This document shows positions 7,868 to 15,349 of a stretch of 58,438 bases of DNA, one piece after another. The position numbers and the translations under genes were made by a program. The notes under the pieces are model-generated. The model worked only from the letters and a program-made list of their open reading frames with translations. It had not been told where the DNA came from and did not search any database. This stretch comes from an uncultured bacterium (GTDB taxonomy: Bacteria; Bacillota; Clostridia; Oscillospirales; Oscillospiraceae), in assembly GCA_949840775.1 (NCBI GenBank), contig CATKXO010000016.1, positions 1 through 58,438 on the forward strand, given 5' to 3'. How positions within the stretch are numbered: the first letter of the stretch is position 1; the number at the start of each line of letters is the position of its first letter.

Positions 7868-8605
7868 ATGGAACTTTTTGCGCTTCTTGCCCTCATCTTC
7901 ATCCTAATCGGCATCCCAATCATAGCTAAAAACAAACGAGAAGAAGACCGCAAGCAATATTACCAAACAGAATATGCTCTCCAAACGCAAAATTCCTATG
8001 AACAAGTCATAAGCAACGAAGGTCTTTGGGGCGAATTTTTGATTTATAAGGTCTTAGAGTCCCTAGAGCAGCCTCGAAAATTTCTTTTTAATCTTTATTT
8101 ACCCAAGTGGAACGGTGGCACTACCGAATTGGACATAGTCCTTCTACATGAATCCGGTATATATGTGTTTGAGTCTAAAAACTATGGCGGCTGGATTTTT
8201 GGCTCAGAAAAACAACAGTATTGGACTCAGACCCTTCCAGCAGGCCGGGGACAATCGCAAAGATACCGTTTTTATAACCCTATTTTACAAAATAGCGGAC
8301 ATTTGGACAGACTGTATCAGATATTACGCCCACTTCGTTTTTTGGGTGGCCCACCTCCCTATCATTCTTTTATTGTATTCAGCGACCGTTGTACGCTCAA
8401 GCAAGTCCCTTTAAAAAGCGGAACCCATCATATTCTCCATCTTTATGAACTTTTTTCTGCTGTACAGGAACAGGCTACAAAATCCGGGGCAAGACTGACG
8501 GCTACAGAAATTGAAATGCTATATGAACAGCTTGAGCCATATACCCATGTAAATGATGCTATAAAAATGGCGCATATTGAAGATATTCGGTTAAAGTACC
8601 GATAA
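7868..8605 (+). CDS. NERD domain protein, membrane anchored
   Basis: 245 residues from ATG 7868 (MELFALLALIFILIGIPII) behind AGAGAGGA; the ATG at 7841 has no ribosome site. One N-terminal membrane helix (residues 2-20) is followed by a nuclease-related (NERD) domain. The core motif LDIVLLHESGIYVFESKNYGG shows the Asp and the E-x-K triad of PD-(D/E)xK-like folds, preceded by a conserved Glu in NEGLWGEFLIYK. Related NERD proteins occur alone or fused to helicases and are thought to act on nucleic acid, but the biochemical role of the stand-alone form is unclear. Codon use is visibly AT-rich compared with both neighbours, which points to recent acquisition. Confidence 0.85.
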   Translation: MELFALLALIFILIGIPIIAKNKREEDRKQYYQTEYALQTQNSYEQVISNEGLWGEFLIYKVLESLEQPRKFLFNLYLPKWNGGTTELDIVLLHESGIYVFESKNYGGWIFGSEKQQYWTQTLPAGRGQSQRYRFYNPILQNSGHLDRLYQILRPLRFLGGPPPYHSFIVFSDRCTLKQVPLKSGTHHILHLYELFSAVQEQATKSGARLTATEIEMLYEQLEPYTHVNDAIKMAHIEDIRLKYR

Positions 8606-8667
8606 CATAGGGGATAACAGATTTGAAGGACCCGCCGGCCTCCCGGCAGTCCCCTCCATTCCCCAAA

Positions 8668-8704
8668 AACCGTCAAAGCCCCCGGCCTTGGCCGGGGGCT
8701 TTGA
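8668..8704. terminator. Strong palindromic terminator
   Basis: 15-bp perfect stem (8673-8687 with 8690-8704) with a 2-base loop. The better T-run (GGTTTTTGG) is on the minus-strand side. It can end the NERD transcript and, on the minus strand, any RNA from 8716-8960. Confidence 0.75.
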
Positions 8705-8715
8705 TGGAAAAGAGA

Positions 8716-8960
8716 GGGGGAGGCGTATCCATATGATAAACCGTCTGAAGACGGGGGTTTTTGGTCTGCCGCGCCAGGGCGGATGCCTTGTGGGGCGGCA
8801 GTGGGGCGCATACCTCGCGCCGTGAGGCTTTGGAAACCTGTGGGGAGTCACCAAATATGTCTGGTCTTCGCGCGTTCTGCCAGACCATGGGGCAGCTGCT
8901 GCCGCCCCGGAGGGAGATCCGATCAATGCCTTGATCTGTAAACAGGATACCACCTCTCCC
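8716..8960. ncRNA. Candidate structured non-coding RNA, unidentified
   Basis: A 245-base region with nested long-range pairing. The terminal stem joins 8716-8723 plus 8725-8730 to 8945-8950 plus 8953-8960 (14 pairs, small internal loop). A perfect 10-bp stem joins 8792-8801 to 8899-8908. Local hairpins lie at 8741-8754 and 8921-8936, and an arm GTCTGG...CCAGAC lies within. No credible open frame covers it. I looked for features of tmRNA, RNase P, SRP RNA and T-box and found none. The strand is uncertain; the terminator at 8668-8704 would end a minus-strand transcript well. It could instead be a degenerate mobile hairpin element. Confidence 0.4.
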
Positions 8961-9013
8961 CCCTGCAATCTTCACCATATTTGGAACTTTTTGTGAAGAA
9001 TGTGTAAATAGTG

Positions 9014-9037
9014 CCGGGACGGTTTCCACCGCCCCGG
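9014..9037 (-). terminator. Terminator hairpin after the 55-residue gene
   Basis: 9-bp arms (9014-9022 with 9029-9037; one G-U on the minus strand) and a 6-base loop, immediately after the stop codon at 9044. The T-tract is weak (CACTATTT). Confidence 0.5.
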
Positions 9038-9043
9038 TCATTT

Positions 9044-9211
9044 TTACATATCGTGTCCTTCCCGCTTCATCCGCATCTCCAGGTTGTCCGCCATGGGGTT
9101 CTGGGCGTTGGTAGCGGTGTCGGTGCGGTTCTGGCCGGCGATGGGGGCGGAGCCTTGGAGGGACCGGCCGGTGCGGGGGTCGCGGTTCTTCTGGTTCTTG
9201 GACTTGCTCAT
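9044..9211 (-). CDS. Small basic, Asn/Gln-rich hypothetical protein (55 residues)
   Basis: ATG at 9209-9211 behind AAGGAGG at 7-8 bases; stop TAA at 9044-9046. The product is MSKSKNQKNRDPRTG... ending EMRMKREGHDM. It is hydrophilic, rich in Asn, Gln, Arg and Lys, with no Cys and no hydrophobic segment. This composition is reminiscent of small spore-associated or nucleic-acid-coating proteins of clostridia, but I cannot assign a family. It is below the usual length cut-off for gene calling. The near-perfect ribosome site and the hairpin after the stop are the main reasons to call it. Confidence 0.7.
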   Translation of the reverse strand: MSKSKNQKNRDPRTGRSLQGSAPIAGQNRTDTATNAQNPMADNLEMRMKREGHDM

Positions 9212-9277
9212 GGGGAAGACCTCCTTATTTCAGATGGCCCTAGTATGCCCCGGAACCTGGAAAATATTCTGACAAGC

Positions 9278-9340
9278 GGGTCGGCCAGGGGGCCGACCCC
9301 TACAGGCAGTGTGTAGGGGCCGCCGCCTTCGGCGGCCCGA
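9278..9340. repeat. GC-rich intergenic repeat, copy 3 (partial)
   Basis: Two short palindromic units: GGTCGGCC...GGCCGACCCCTACA (9278-9305) and TGTAGGGGCCGCCGCC...GGCGGCCC (9311-9340). The central unit matches the family core; the long flanks are missing. Confidence 0.7.
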
Positions 9341-9367
9341 TACTAACGCTCTAACCGCCGCCGTCAC

Positions 9368-10945
9368 TTACCGCGACGCCACCGCCTCAGCCACCCGGAT
9401 GCCGTCCACGGCGGCGGAGACAATCCCCCCGGCGTAGCCCGCCCCCTCTCCGCAGGGGTAGAGCCCCCGCAGGGCGGACTGGAAAGTCCCGTCCCGCAGA
9501 ATACGCACCGGGGAGGAGGACCGGGTCTCCACCCCGGTGAGGACCCCGTCCGGGGCGGCAAAGCCCCGGAGCTTCCGGTCCAGCAGGGGCAGGGACTGGC
9601 GCAGGGTGTCCGTCACATAGCCGGGCAGACAGCCCGACAGATCGGTCCAGGCCACGCCAGGCCGGTAGGTAGGCGCAACACCCCCCGGCCCCTCCGAGGG
9701 ACGTTGCAGAAGAAAGTCCTCCACCCGCTGGACGGGGGCGCAAAAGCCTCCGCCCCCCAGACGGAAGGCCGCCCGCTCCCACTCCTCCTGAAACCGCACC
9801 CCGGCCAGAACGTCCCCCGGAAAATCCTCCGGACCCACCCCCACCAGCAGCCCGCCGTTGATGTTCTCCCCGTCCCGGGCCCGGCGGCTCATGCCGTTTG
9901 TGACCACGCCCCCCTGCTGGGAGGCCGCCGCCACCACCTGTCCCCCGGGGCAGACGCAGAAGGTGAAGGCCGACCGGCCGTTGGGCAGATGGCAGGCCAG
10001 CTTATAGTCGGAGGGGGGCAGCTTCTCCCAGGCCGGGCCGTACTGCCGGAGGCTGATGTCCCTCTGCCGGTGCTCGATGCGCAGGCCGACGGCAAATTTC
10101 TTCTGCTCCATGGGCACTCCCGCCTCCCGGAGCATGGCAAAGGTGTCACGGGCGGAGTGGCCGGGGGCCAGGATAAGGGTGTCCGCCGCCAGCAGATAGC
10201 GCCCCTGGGGCCCCTCCACCTCCACCCCGGCCAAAGCGTCTCCCCTCGCCGTCAGTCCGGTCAGCCTGTGGCCAAAGCGGATGTCGCAGCCCATGGCAAT
10301 GAGCGACTTCCGGATGGTCTTCACCACCTCCCGGAGGATGTCGGTGCCGATGTGGGGCTTGTGGGAGTATTTCACGTCGGCGGGGGCCCCCGCATTCACC
10401 AAAACGTCCAGTACGGCGGAAATCCGGGGATCGTGGGTGCCGGTGGTCAGCTTGCCGTCGGAGAAGGTACCCGCGCCCCCCTCCCCGAACTGGACGTTGG
10501 ACGCCCCGTCCAGGGCGCCGGTGGCCAAGAAGTCCCCCACGTCCAAGGTGCGCCGGTCCACGTCCTGCCCCCGCTCCAGAATGATGCAGGGCAGGCCGTT
10601 CCCGGCCAGAAACAGGGCGGCGAACAGCCCCGCCGGGCCCATCCCCACCACCACGGGGGCCAGGGGCGACTTCCGCCTGACCGCCGGGAACACGTAGGGG
10701 ACCCGCTCCGCCAGGGTGACGTTCCGCCCCGGCGCGGACCGCGCCAGCGCCCCCTCGTTGGGCAGGGAGGTCTCCACGGTGTACACATAGTGGACATCCC
10801 CCTTATTCCGGGCGTCAATGGACTGCCGGACGATCTCCAGCTCCCCCAGGGCCCCGAGACGCACCCCCAGCGCCCGGGCCGCCTGTCTGCGCAGCTGGTC
10901 CATATCTCCCCCAATGGGCAGGGACAGGTTTCCGATCCGCAGCAT
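9368..10945 (-). CDS. FAD-dependent dehydrogenase (COG2509-type)
   Basis: 525 residues from ATG at 10943-10945 (MLRIGNLSLPIGGDMDQLRRQAARALG), 6 bases after AGGAGGG; the upstream in-frame ATG lacks a site. The N-terminal 80 residues carry a small alpha/beta domain typical of this family. The dinucleotide-binding signature VVVGMGPAGLFAALFLA (about residue 95) follows and then ILERG with the ribose-binding Glu. Later come VQFGEGGAGTFSDGKLTT and the C-terminal FAD-contact motif LYPCGEGAGYAGGIVSAAVDGIRVAE. The length fits the family (about 520-540). It is predicted to be a cytoplasmic flavoprotein oxidoreductase; the substrate is unknown. It is monocistronic with repeats on both sides. Confidence 0.92.
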   Translation of the reverse strand: MLRIGNLSLPIGGDMDQLRRQAARALGVRLGALGELEIVRQSIDARNKGDVHYVYTVETSLPNEGALARSAPGRNVTLAERVPYVFPAVRRKSPLAPVVVGMGPAGLFAALFLAGNGLPCIILERGQDVDRRTLDVGDFLATGALDGASNVQFGEGGAGTFSDGKLTTGTHDPRISAVLDVLVNAGAPADVKYSHKPHIGTDILREVVKTIRKSLIAMGCDIRFGHRLTGLTARGDALAGVEVEGPQGRYLLAADTLILAPGHSARDTFAMLREAGVPMEQKKFAVGLRIEHRQRDISLRQYGPAWEKLPPSDYKLACHLPNGRSAFTFCVCPGGQVVAAASQQGGVVTNGMSRRARDGENINGGLLVGVGPEDFPGDVLAGVRFQEEWERAAFRLGGGGFCAPVQRVEDFLLQRPSEGPGGVAPTYRPGVAWTDLSGCLPGYVTDTLRQSLPLLDRKLRGFAAPDGVLTGVETRSSSPVRILRDGTFQSALRGLYPCGEGAGYAGGIVSAAVDGIRVAEAVASR

Positions 10946-11032
10946 AAGTATCCCTCCTGTCATTTGCTTTATCTTATCATAAAAGCGCGTTCAGGAAAAG
11001 AGAAACTCCCAATTTGGAAGTGTCCTAACGTT

Positions 11033-11160
11033 CAGTTTATCCGGAGGCCGTCTGTAGGGGCCGCCCCCCTGGACGGCCCGAAACCAGGGAAGGCGCTGCA
11101 CTTTGGTAGGCCGCCGAGGGTGGCGGCCCCTGCATTTCAATCTGCGAAAAGGACAATCCC
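11033..11160. repeat. GC-rich intergenic repeat, copy 4 (inverted, full length)
   Basis: In reverse orientation relative to copies 2, 5 and 6: it opens with TTTATCCGGAGGCCGTC then TGTAGGGG (the right flank inverted). It closes with CCCCTGCATTTCAATCTGCG and AAAAGGACAATCC (the left flank inverted). The rest of the 10946-11294 gap shows no gene. Confidence 0.85.
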
Positions 11161-11294
11161 GCCCACAAATTTCGACAAATTTCGCAAAAAATCTTGCTTC
11201 ATCTCATATTTATAGTCCATTATTTTTATCAGGGAAGATTTTCCATCAATTCCGGTGGAACAGCGCCCTCAGATAAAGATATGGAGGTATCACT

Positions 11295-12425
11295 ATGGCA
11301 AGAAAAAGAGTAGAACGCAACATTTCCTATGACGACCAGCGGAAACTGTACTATGTAAGCATGGACCTGGGCAAGGACGGCAGCGGCAAGCGGATGAAGC
11401 GGTACCAGACCTACCGCACCCTCTACGCCGCCCGGCAGGGCCTGCGGCAGTTTCTGATGCACCGGGAGGAGGAGCTGCGTACCCCCCGCCACGACCTGAC
11501 CCTGGGGGACTGGCTGGAGAGCTGGATGGAGAACATCGTCCAGCCCACCCGGGCCGAAACCACCGTCTACGGCTACCAGAAGATCATCGAGAACCACATC
11601 CTCCCCGCCCTGGGGGACATCCCCCTGCTCAAGCTCACCCCCATGGACATTCAGCAGTACTACATCCAGGTCCAGCAGAACGCCAACCTCTCCAACAACA
11701 CCCTGCGGCGGCACCACGACCTGCTCTCCTCCTCCCTGCGCTCGGCGGTGCGGCAGGACAAGCTGCTCAACTCCCCCATGGACCGGGTGGAGCCCCCCCG
11801 GGCCAAGCAGAAGGAAGCGTCCTACTACCGCCCGGAGGAGCTGAAACGGCTGTACGCCCTGGTGGAGGGCCACCCCCTGGAGCTGTGCGTCAAGCTGGCG
11901 GGCAGCCTGGGGCTCCGCCGGGAGGAGGTCTGCGGCCTGAAGTGGGAGTGCATCGACTACCAGCGGCAGCTGCTCTTCGTCCGGGAGGCCCGCACCGCCT
12001 TCGGCGCCACCATCGTCCAGAAGGAGACCAAGACCCGCTCCTCGGTGCGCACCCTGTTCCTGCCCGAGGACGTGGACCGGCTGCTCCGGGCGGAGCAGGA
12101 ACGGCAGCAGGAGCTGTACCGCTCCGGAAAGCTGAAGGAGCCCAGCCAGTTCGTGGTGCTGGACCACAAGGGACTGCCCTACTCCCCCAACGCCCTGTCT
12201 CTGGCCTTCACCCGGTTCGTCAAAAAGAACGGCCTGCCCCGGGTCACCCTCCACGGCCTGCGCCACTCCTTCGCCACCGTGGCCTCCTTCCAGGGGGTGC
12301 CCCTGTTCGACATCGGCAAGGCCCTGGGCCATGCCACACCCGCCACCACGGGAAAAATCTACACCCACCTGGTGGACCACACCCATGAAGAGACCCTGAT
12401 GAAGGTGTCTGACGCACTGAAATAA
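11295..12425 (+). CDS. Tyrosine recombinase / phage-type integrase
   Basis: 376 residues from ATG 11295, behind GGAGG at 8 bases. An N-terminal AP2-like DNA-binding segment (MARKRVERNISYDDQRKLYYV) is followed by an SAM-like core-binding domain (about 65-160, LGDWLESWMENIVQPTRAETTV) and a catalytic domain. The catalytic residues are visible: Arg in GSLGLRREEVCGLKW, Lys in ETKTRSSVRTL, HGLRHSFAT, LGHATPATT and the nucleophile in GKIYTHL. The length and architecture match integrases of Gram-positive prophages and Tn916-like elements. No excisionase, cargo or attachment duplication is visible next to it. The gene is bracketed by oppositely oriented intergenic repeats, and its codon use matches the chromosome, so it is either resident for a long time or a domesticated recombinase. 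Confidence 0.93.
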   Translation: MARKRVERNISYDDQRKLYYVSMDLGKDGSGKRMKRYQTYRTLYAARQGLRQFLMHREEELRTPRHDLTLGDWLESWMENIVQPTRAETTVYGYQKIIENHILPALGDIPLLKLTPMDIQQYYIQVQQNANLSNNTLRRHHDLLSSSLRSAVRQDKLLNSPMDRVEPPRAKQKEASYYRPEELKRLYALVEGHPLELCVKLAGSLGLRREEVCGLKWECIDYQRQLLFVREARTAFGATIVQKETKTRSSVRTLFLPEDVDRLLRAEQERQQELYRSGKLKEPSQFVVLDHKGLPYSPNALSLAFTRFVKKNGLPRVTLHGLRHSFATVASFQGVPLFDIGKALGHATPATTGKIYTHLVDHTHEETLMKVSDALK

Positions 12426-12441
12426 TAGCTCCCTTTCCTGT

Positions 12442-12466
12442 GGGGCCCGCCCCCTTGGGCGGGCCA
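12442..12466 (+). terminator. Hairpin after the integrase
   Basis: GGGCCCGCCC and GGGCGGGCC arms separated by a short loop directly after the integrase stop codon. The T-tract is poor (ATCTT). Confidence 0.45.
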
Positions 12467-12530
12467 TCTTCAAGCAATGACCCGCCGGACCGGTCTTGTT
12501 CAAGCAATGCCCCGCCGAGGGCGGCGGGTC

Positions 12531-12636
12531 GGGATTGTCCTTTTCGCAGATTGAAATGTAGGGGCCGCCGCCCTCGGCGGCCCGACAAAGCGCAGCGTCT
12601 TCTCTGGTTTCGGGCCGCCCAGGGGGCGGCCCCTAC
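12531..12636. repeat. GC-rich intergenic repeat, copy 5
   Basis: Opens with the conserved left flank GGATTGTCCTTTTCGCAG and GATTGAAATGTAGGGG, then GCCGCCGCCCTCGGCGGC and a spacer with the GGTTTCGGGCCGCCC arm, ending GGCCCCTAC. The right flank beyond CCCCTAC is absent. Confidence 0.85.
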
Positions 12637-12708
12637 TTGCTAAAACAGATGAAATGTAGTATGATGTACCAGACAAAAAATCGCCAACCGGCGAAAGGAG
12701 AGATATTT

Positions 12709-14022
12709 ATGTGGTTTGACGAGACAGTCATCTACCAAATCTACCCTCTGGGTCTGTGCGGCGCGCCGGCGGACAACGACGGGGCCGTGACTCCCCGCAT
12801 CCTGCGTCTGCTGGACTGGGTGGAGCATATCAAACAGACCGGGGCGGACACCGTCCTGCTCAATCCGGTCTTCGACAGCGACCGCCACGGCTACGACACC
12901 CGGGACTACTTCCACCTGGACCCCCGGCTGGGAACCGATGATGACCTGGCCCAGGTGTGCAAGGCCTTCCACAGCGCCGGACTGCGGGTGATGCTGGACG
13001 GGGTCTTCAACCATGTGGGCCGGGGCTTCTGGGCCTTCAGGGATGTGCAGGAGAAGAAGTGGGACAGCCCCTACAAGGACTGGTTCCACATCAATTTCGA
13101 CGGCAATACCAACTACAATGACGGCTTCTGGTACGAGGCTTGGGAGGGCCACAATGAGCTGGTCAAGCTGAATCTGTTCAATCCCGCGGTGGTCCAGCAT
13201 CAGTTTGAGGCCATCCGCTCCTGGGTGGACCGGTTTGAGGTGGACGGCCTGCGGCTGGACGTGGCCTACTGTCTGCCCCCGGAGTACCTGAAGCAGCTGC
13301 GGTCCTTCGCCAACTCGGTCAAGCCCGATTTTGTTCTGATGGGCGAGACCCTCCACGGGGACTACAACCGCTGGATGGGGGAGGACATGTGCCACTCCGT
13401 CACCAACTACGAGTGCTACAAGGGGCTGTGGTCCGCCTTCAACTCCATGAACATGTTTGAAATCGGCCACTCCCTGGCCCGGCAGTTCGGCCCGGAGCAG
13501 TGGACCCTATACAAGGGCAGGCACCTGCTGTCCTTCCTGGACAACCACGACGTGGACCGCATCGCCTCCAAGCTGACCAATCCCGACCACCTGCGCCCCG
13601 CCTGGGCCATGGCCTTCGGGATGCCCGGGGTGCCCGCGGTGTACTACGGCAGCGAGTGGGGCATGAAGGGCGCCAAGGGACACGGCAGCGACGCGGAGCT
13701 CCGCCCCGCCCTGGAAAAGCCGGAGCGGAACGAGCTGACCACATGGATTTCCCAGCTGGCCCAGGCCAAAAAGGGCAGTCAGGCCCTGTGCTACGGAGCC
13801 TACCGCAACGTGGTGCTCACCAACAAGCAGATCATCTTTGAGCGGGCCTGCGAGGGCGAGCGGGTGCTGGTGGCCATCAACGCCGACGGCGCCCCCTACA
13901 CCGCCCACTTCGACGCCGGCTGCGGCATGGCCGTGGATCTGATTTCCGGGGAGAAGCACGACTTCGGCGGCGGCAGTGAGCTGCCCCCCTACAGCGCGTT
14001 CTTCTGGAAATGTGAGCACTAA
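12709..14022 (+). CDS. GH13 alpha-amylase family glycosidase (maltodextrin-type)
   Basis: 437 residues, ATG 12709 behind GAAAGGAGA. It is a cytoplasmic (beta/alpha)8 enzyme acting on alpha-glucans; no signal peptide is present. The conserved GH13 regions are in order: DGVFNHVG (region I), GLRLDVAY with the catalytic nucleophile Asp (region II), MGETLHGDY with the general acid Glu (region III), and FLDNHDVDR (region IV). The Trp-rich loop FWYEAWEGHNEL resembles neopullulanase or cyclomaltodextrinase-like enzymes, but the protein is shorter than those and has no N-terminal beta-sandwich. Substrate preference cannot be read from the sequence. It is monocistronic with a strong terminator 18 bases after the stop. 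Confidence 0.93.
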   Translation: MWFDETVIYQIYPLGLCGAPADNDGAVTPRILRLLDWVEHIKQTGADTVLLNPVFDSDRHGYDTRDYFHLDPRLGTDDDLAQVCKAFHSAGLRVMLDGVFNHVGRGFWAFRDVQEKKWDSPYKDWFHINFDGNTNYNDGFWYEAWEGHNELVKLNLFNPAVVQHQFEAIRSWVDRFEVDGLRLDVAYCLPPEYLKQLRSFANSVKPDFVLMGETLHGDYNRWMGEDMCHSVTNYECYKGLWSAFNSMNMFEIGHSLARQFGPEQWTLYKGRHLLSFLDNHDVDRIASKLTNPDHLRPAWAMAFGMPGVPAVYYGSEWGMKGAKGHGSDAELRPALEKPERNELTTWISQLAQAKKGSQALCYGAYRNVVLTNKQIIFERACEGERVLVAINADGAPYTAHFDAGCGMAVDLISGEKHDFGGGSELPPYSAFFWKCEH

Positions 14023-14039
14023 CCCAATCCATAGGAACA

Positions 14040-14061
14040 GGCCCCGCCAACCGGCGGGGCC
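14040..14061. terminator. Bidirectional terminator between convergent genes
   Basis: Perfect 9-bp GC stem (14040-14048 with 14053-14061), 4-base loop. It serves both the glycosidase and the convergent small gene at 14068. Confidence 0.75.
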
Positions 14062-14067
14062 CTGTGC

Positions 14068-14271
14068 TTATACCTGTTCCAGGCAGGTATTCAGACAAAT
14101 TTGAAACGCCTGTTCCGCACTGGAGAGATACTCCCAAATCGCATACAACGCGCCTGTATACTGACTGTCCATCCCGTCCATACCCAGAATCATAATATGA
14201 ATCGCTGACAGGCCATCGGCAATACGCCGCGCGGACTCTTCCAGTTCCAGCAGGCTTTTTTGAATATCCAT
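14068..14271 (-). CDS. Small hypothetical protein of the duplicated RHH cassette, copy A
   Basis: 67 residues from the ATG at 14269-14271 (MDIQKSLLELEESARRIADGLSAIHIMILGMDG), which has AAGGAGG 5 bases upstream. An in-frame ATG at 14310 (MIPQLLVKCKEG) is also possible, with its AAGGAGG further away. The paralogue at 18128-18331 is about 60 percent identical and ends at the same relative position, and both copies keep both ribosome sites. It is mostly helical, acidic and soluble with no known motif. Its constant partner is the ribbon-helix-helix gene just upstream, so it may be an accessory or partner protein of that regulator (inference). Confidence 0.75.
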   Translation of the reverse strand: MDIQKSLLELEESARRIADGLSAIHIMILGMDGMDSQYTGALYAIWEYLSSAEQAFQICLNTCLEQV

Positions 14272-14376
14272 GATTCCCTCCTTGCATTTCACCAGGAGCT
14301 GTGGTATCATCAGATTTACCAGACCTCCTTGGTGTGGTGTTTAGAGTGTTGGATGCTTGCTAGGGCGGCCAGCACT

Positions 14377-14541
14377 CTATTTTTTGACCGATTCGATCCC
14401 CTTGTATAAAAGTTCCAGCAGTGTATATCCGGTTCTTTTCGCAAAATCATAGATTTGAAGCTTTTCTTCTGGTGTGACCCGAATATATAAACGCTCACTT
14501 TTGGGATTATCGAGTTTCGGCCTTCCCATTTTTGACGACAT
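14377..14541 (-). CDS. Ribbon-helix-helix transcriptional regulator, copy A
   Basis: 54 residues from ATG at 14539-14541, 7 bases after AAGGAGG. It reads MSSKMGRPKLDNPKSERLYIRVTPEE: a GRPK basic arm, a beta-strand (RLYIRV) and two helices, as in Arc/CopG-type DNA-binding proteins of mobile elements. The region upstream carries a plausible -10 and the sequence CGTACGATAATTATACTA. It forms a cassette with the 67-residue gene downstream; the linker between them is strongly conserved with the second cassette at 17848-18331 and folds as a 10-bp stem. Confidence 0.85.
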   Translation of the reverse strand: MSSKMGRPKLDNPKSERLYIRVTPEEKLQIYDFAKRTGYTLLELLYKGIESVKK

Positions 14542-14656
14542 TGATTCGCCTCCTTTTTGTCGTACGATAATTATACTATTTGTCCGACGAAATGTCAAGT
14601 AATTTTTGAGAAAAAATAAAAATTGCCCCGCCGGTGGCGGGGCTTGGTTATATATG

Positions 14657-14965
14657 TCACCCAAATAGAATTGACATGTAATCCTGCCGCCCGTCTAGGA
14701 CACGAACGACAGAAATCTGTGCTTCATTTTCAATTCGATAGAATACCAACTGCTTAGAAATAATCAGAAAACGCAAATCTGACTCCACATCAAATTTGCC
14801 GTTGAGAGGAACTCCCATTCTGGGATTGTCCGCCAAAAGCGATACCCCACGAAGAATAGAGGCTGTCAGCTTTTGAGCGGCTGGTCTATTCTTCAAAACG
14901 GTTGAAATATACTCCTCTTTCTGTTTAATATCTCGGAGAGCAGTACTTTTATATTTAATTTTCAC
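14657..14965 (-). CDS. RelE/ParE family toxin
   Basis: 102 residues, ATG at 14963-14965 overlapping the antitoxin TGA by 4 bases. It reads MKIKYKSTALRDIKQKEEYISTV and shows the ParE/RelE fold signature: the basic N-terminal strand, a long first helix pair, then NPRMGVPL and DVESDLRFLIISKQLVFYRI and SVVRVLDGRQDYMSIL. Such toxins inhibit gyrase (ParE) or cleave mRNA on the ribosome (RelE). The LRFLIISKQLVFYRIE segment and terminal RQDYMSIL look closer to ParE. It is neutralised by the product of the gene directly upstream. Confidence 0.88.
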   Translation of the reverse strand: MKIKYKSTALRDIKQKEEYISTVLKNRPAAQKLTASILRGVSLLADNPRMGVPLNGKFDVESDLRFLIISKQLVFYRIENEAQISVVRVLDGRQDYMSILFG

Positions 14966-15261
14966 CGCTCCACTCCGAACATCTGATAGACTTCATCCTC
15001 GGAGTAGGAAATTGGATCGTCTATCCCTTCATCCAGTTCTTTCATCAGCCTGTTCAAAGCCTTCGCTCTAATCATCTCCGCATTGTCCTCCGTAACCTGG
15101 AACGGGAACCCCCCTGCATTGAGAGACTGTTGAAAAAACACATTGACCGCATCGGTCAGCGTGAGGCCATTTTTCGCATACACACACTCTAAATTCTGCC
15201 GGACCTCTGGGTTAATCCTCATCCGGAACATATCTGTCTTCGCCGCCGAAACCACTTCCAT
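14962..15261 (-). CDS. RelB/DinJ family antitoxin
   Basis: 99 residues from ATG at 15259-15261, behind AAAGGAGGT. The N-terminus AAKTDMFRMRINPEVRQNLECVYAKNG followed by LTLTDAVNVFFQQSL is the ribbon-helix-helix DNA-binding domain of RelB/DinJ antitoxins, and the acidic C-terminus binds the toxin. It is the first gene of a two-gene operon with a textbook promoter, and a perfect 11-bp inverted repeat overlaps the -35 element, consistent with autorepression. Confidence 0.88.
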   Translation of the reverse strand: MEVVSAAKTDMFRMRINPEVRQNLECVYAKNGLTLTDAVNVFFQQSLNAGGFPFQVTEDNAEMIRAKALNRLMKELDEGIDDPISYSEDEVYQMFGVER

Positions 15262-15285
15262 ATTGAAACCTCCTTTGATATTGCC

Positions 15286-15314
15286 ATTATAGCATACCCA
15301 GGTTCACGCGTCAA
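15286..15314 (-). promoter_or_regulatory. Promoter of the RelBE-type operon
   Basis: -35 TTGACG (complement 15309-15314), 17-bp spacer, -10 TATAAT (complement 15286-15291), with the antitoxin ribosome site about 15 bases further on. Confidence 0.88.
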
Positions 15315-15347
15315 TACATGTGGCTACATTGTGGCTACATGTATTGA
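15311..15347. promoter_or_regulatory. Palindromic operator overlapping the toxin-antitoxin -35
   Basis: Perfect 11-bp inverted repeat TCAATACATGT (15311-15321) and ACATGTATTGA (15337-15347), with an internal direct repeat GTGGCTACAT. The left arm overlaps the -35 element. The likely ligand is the RelB-type antitoxin; it also directly abuts the stop codon of the barnase-like gene. Confidence 0.65.
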
Positions 15348-15349
15348 TT

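Noticed and set aside
8930-8965. T-box-like GGTGGTA on the minus strand
   Set aside because: Only the GGTGGTA core matches; no specifier loop and no amino-acid or tRNA-synthetase gene downstream on that strand.
9704-11215. Plus-strand open frame of 503 codons opposite the FAD dehydrogenase
   Set aside because: Shadow with low-complexity Gln/His/Gly composition and no ribosome site.
14386-14664. Longer start of the copy-A RHH gene at 14664
   Set aside because: The extra 41 residues have no ribosome site, while ATG 14541 has a perfect AAGGAGG and matches the copy-B N-terminus.
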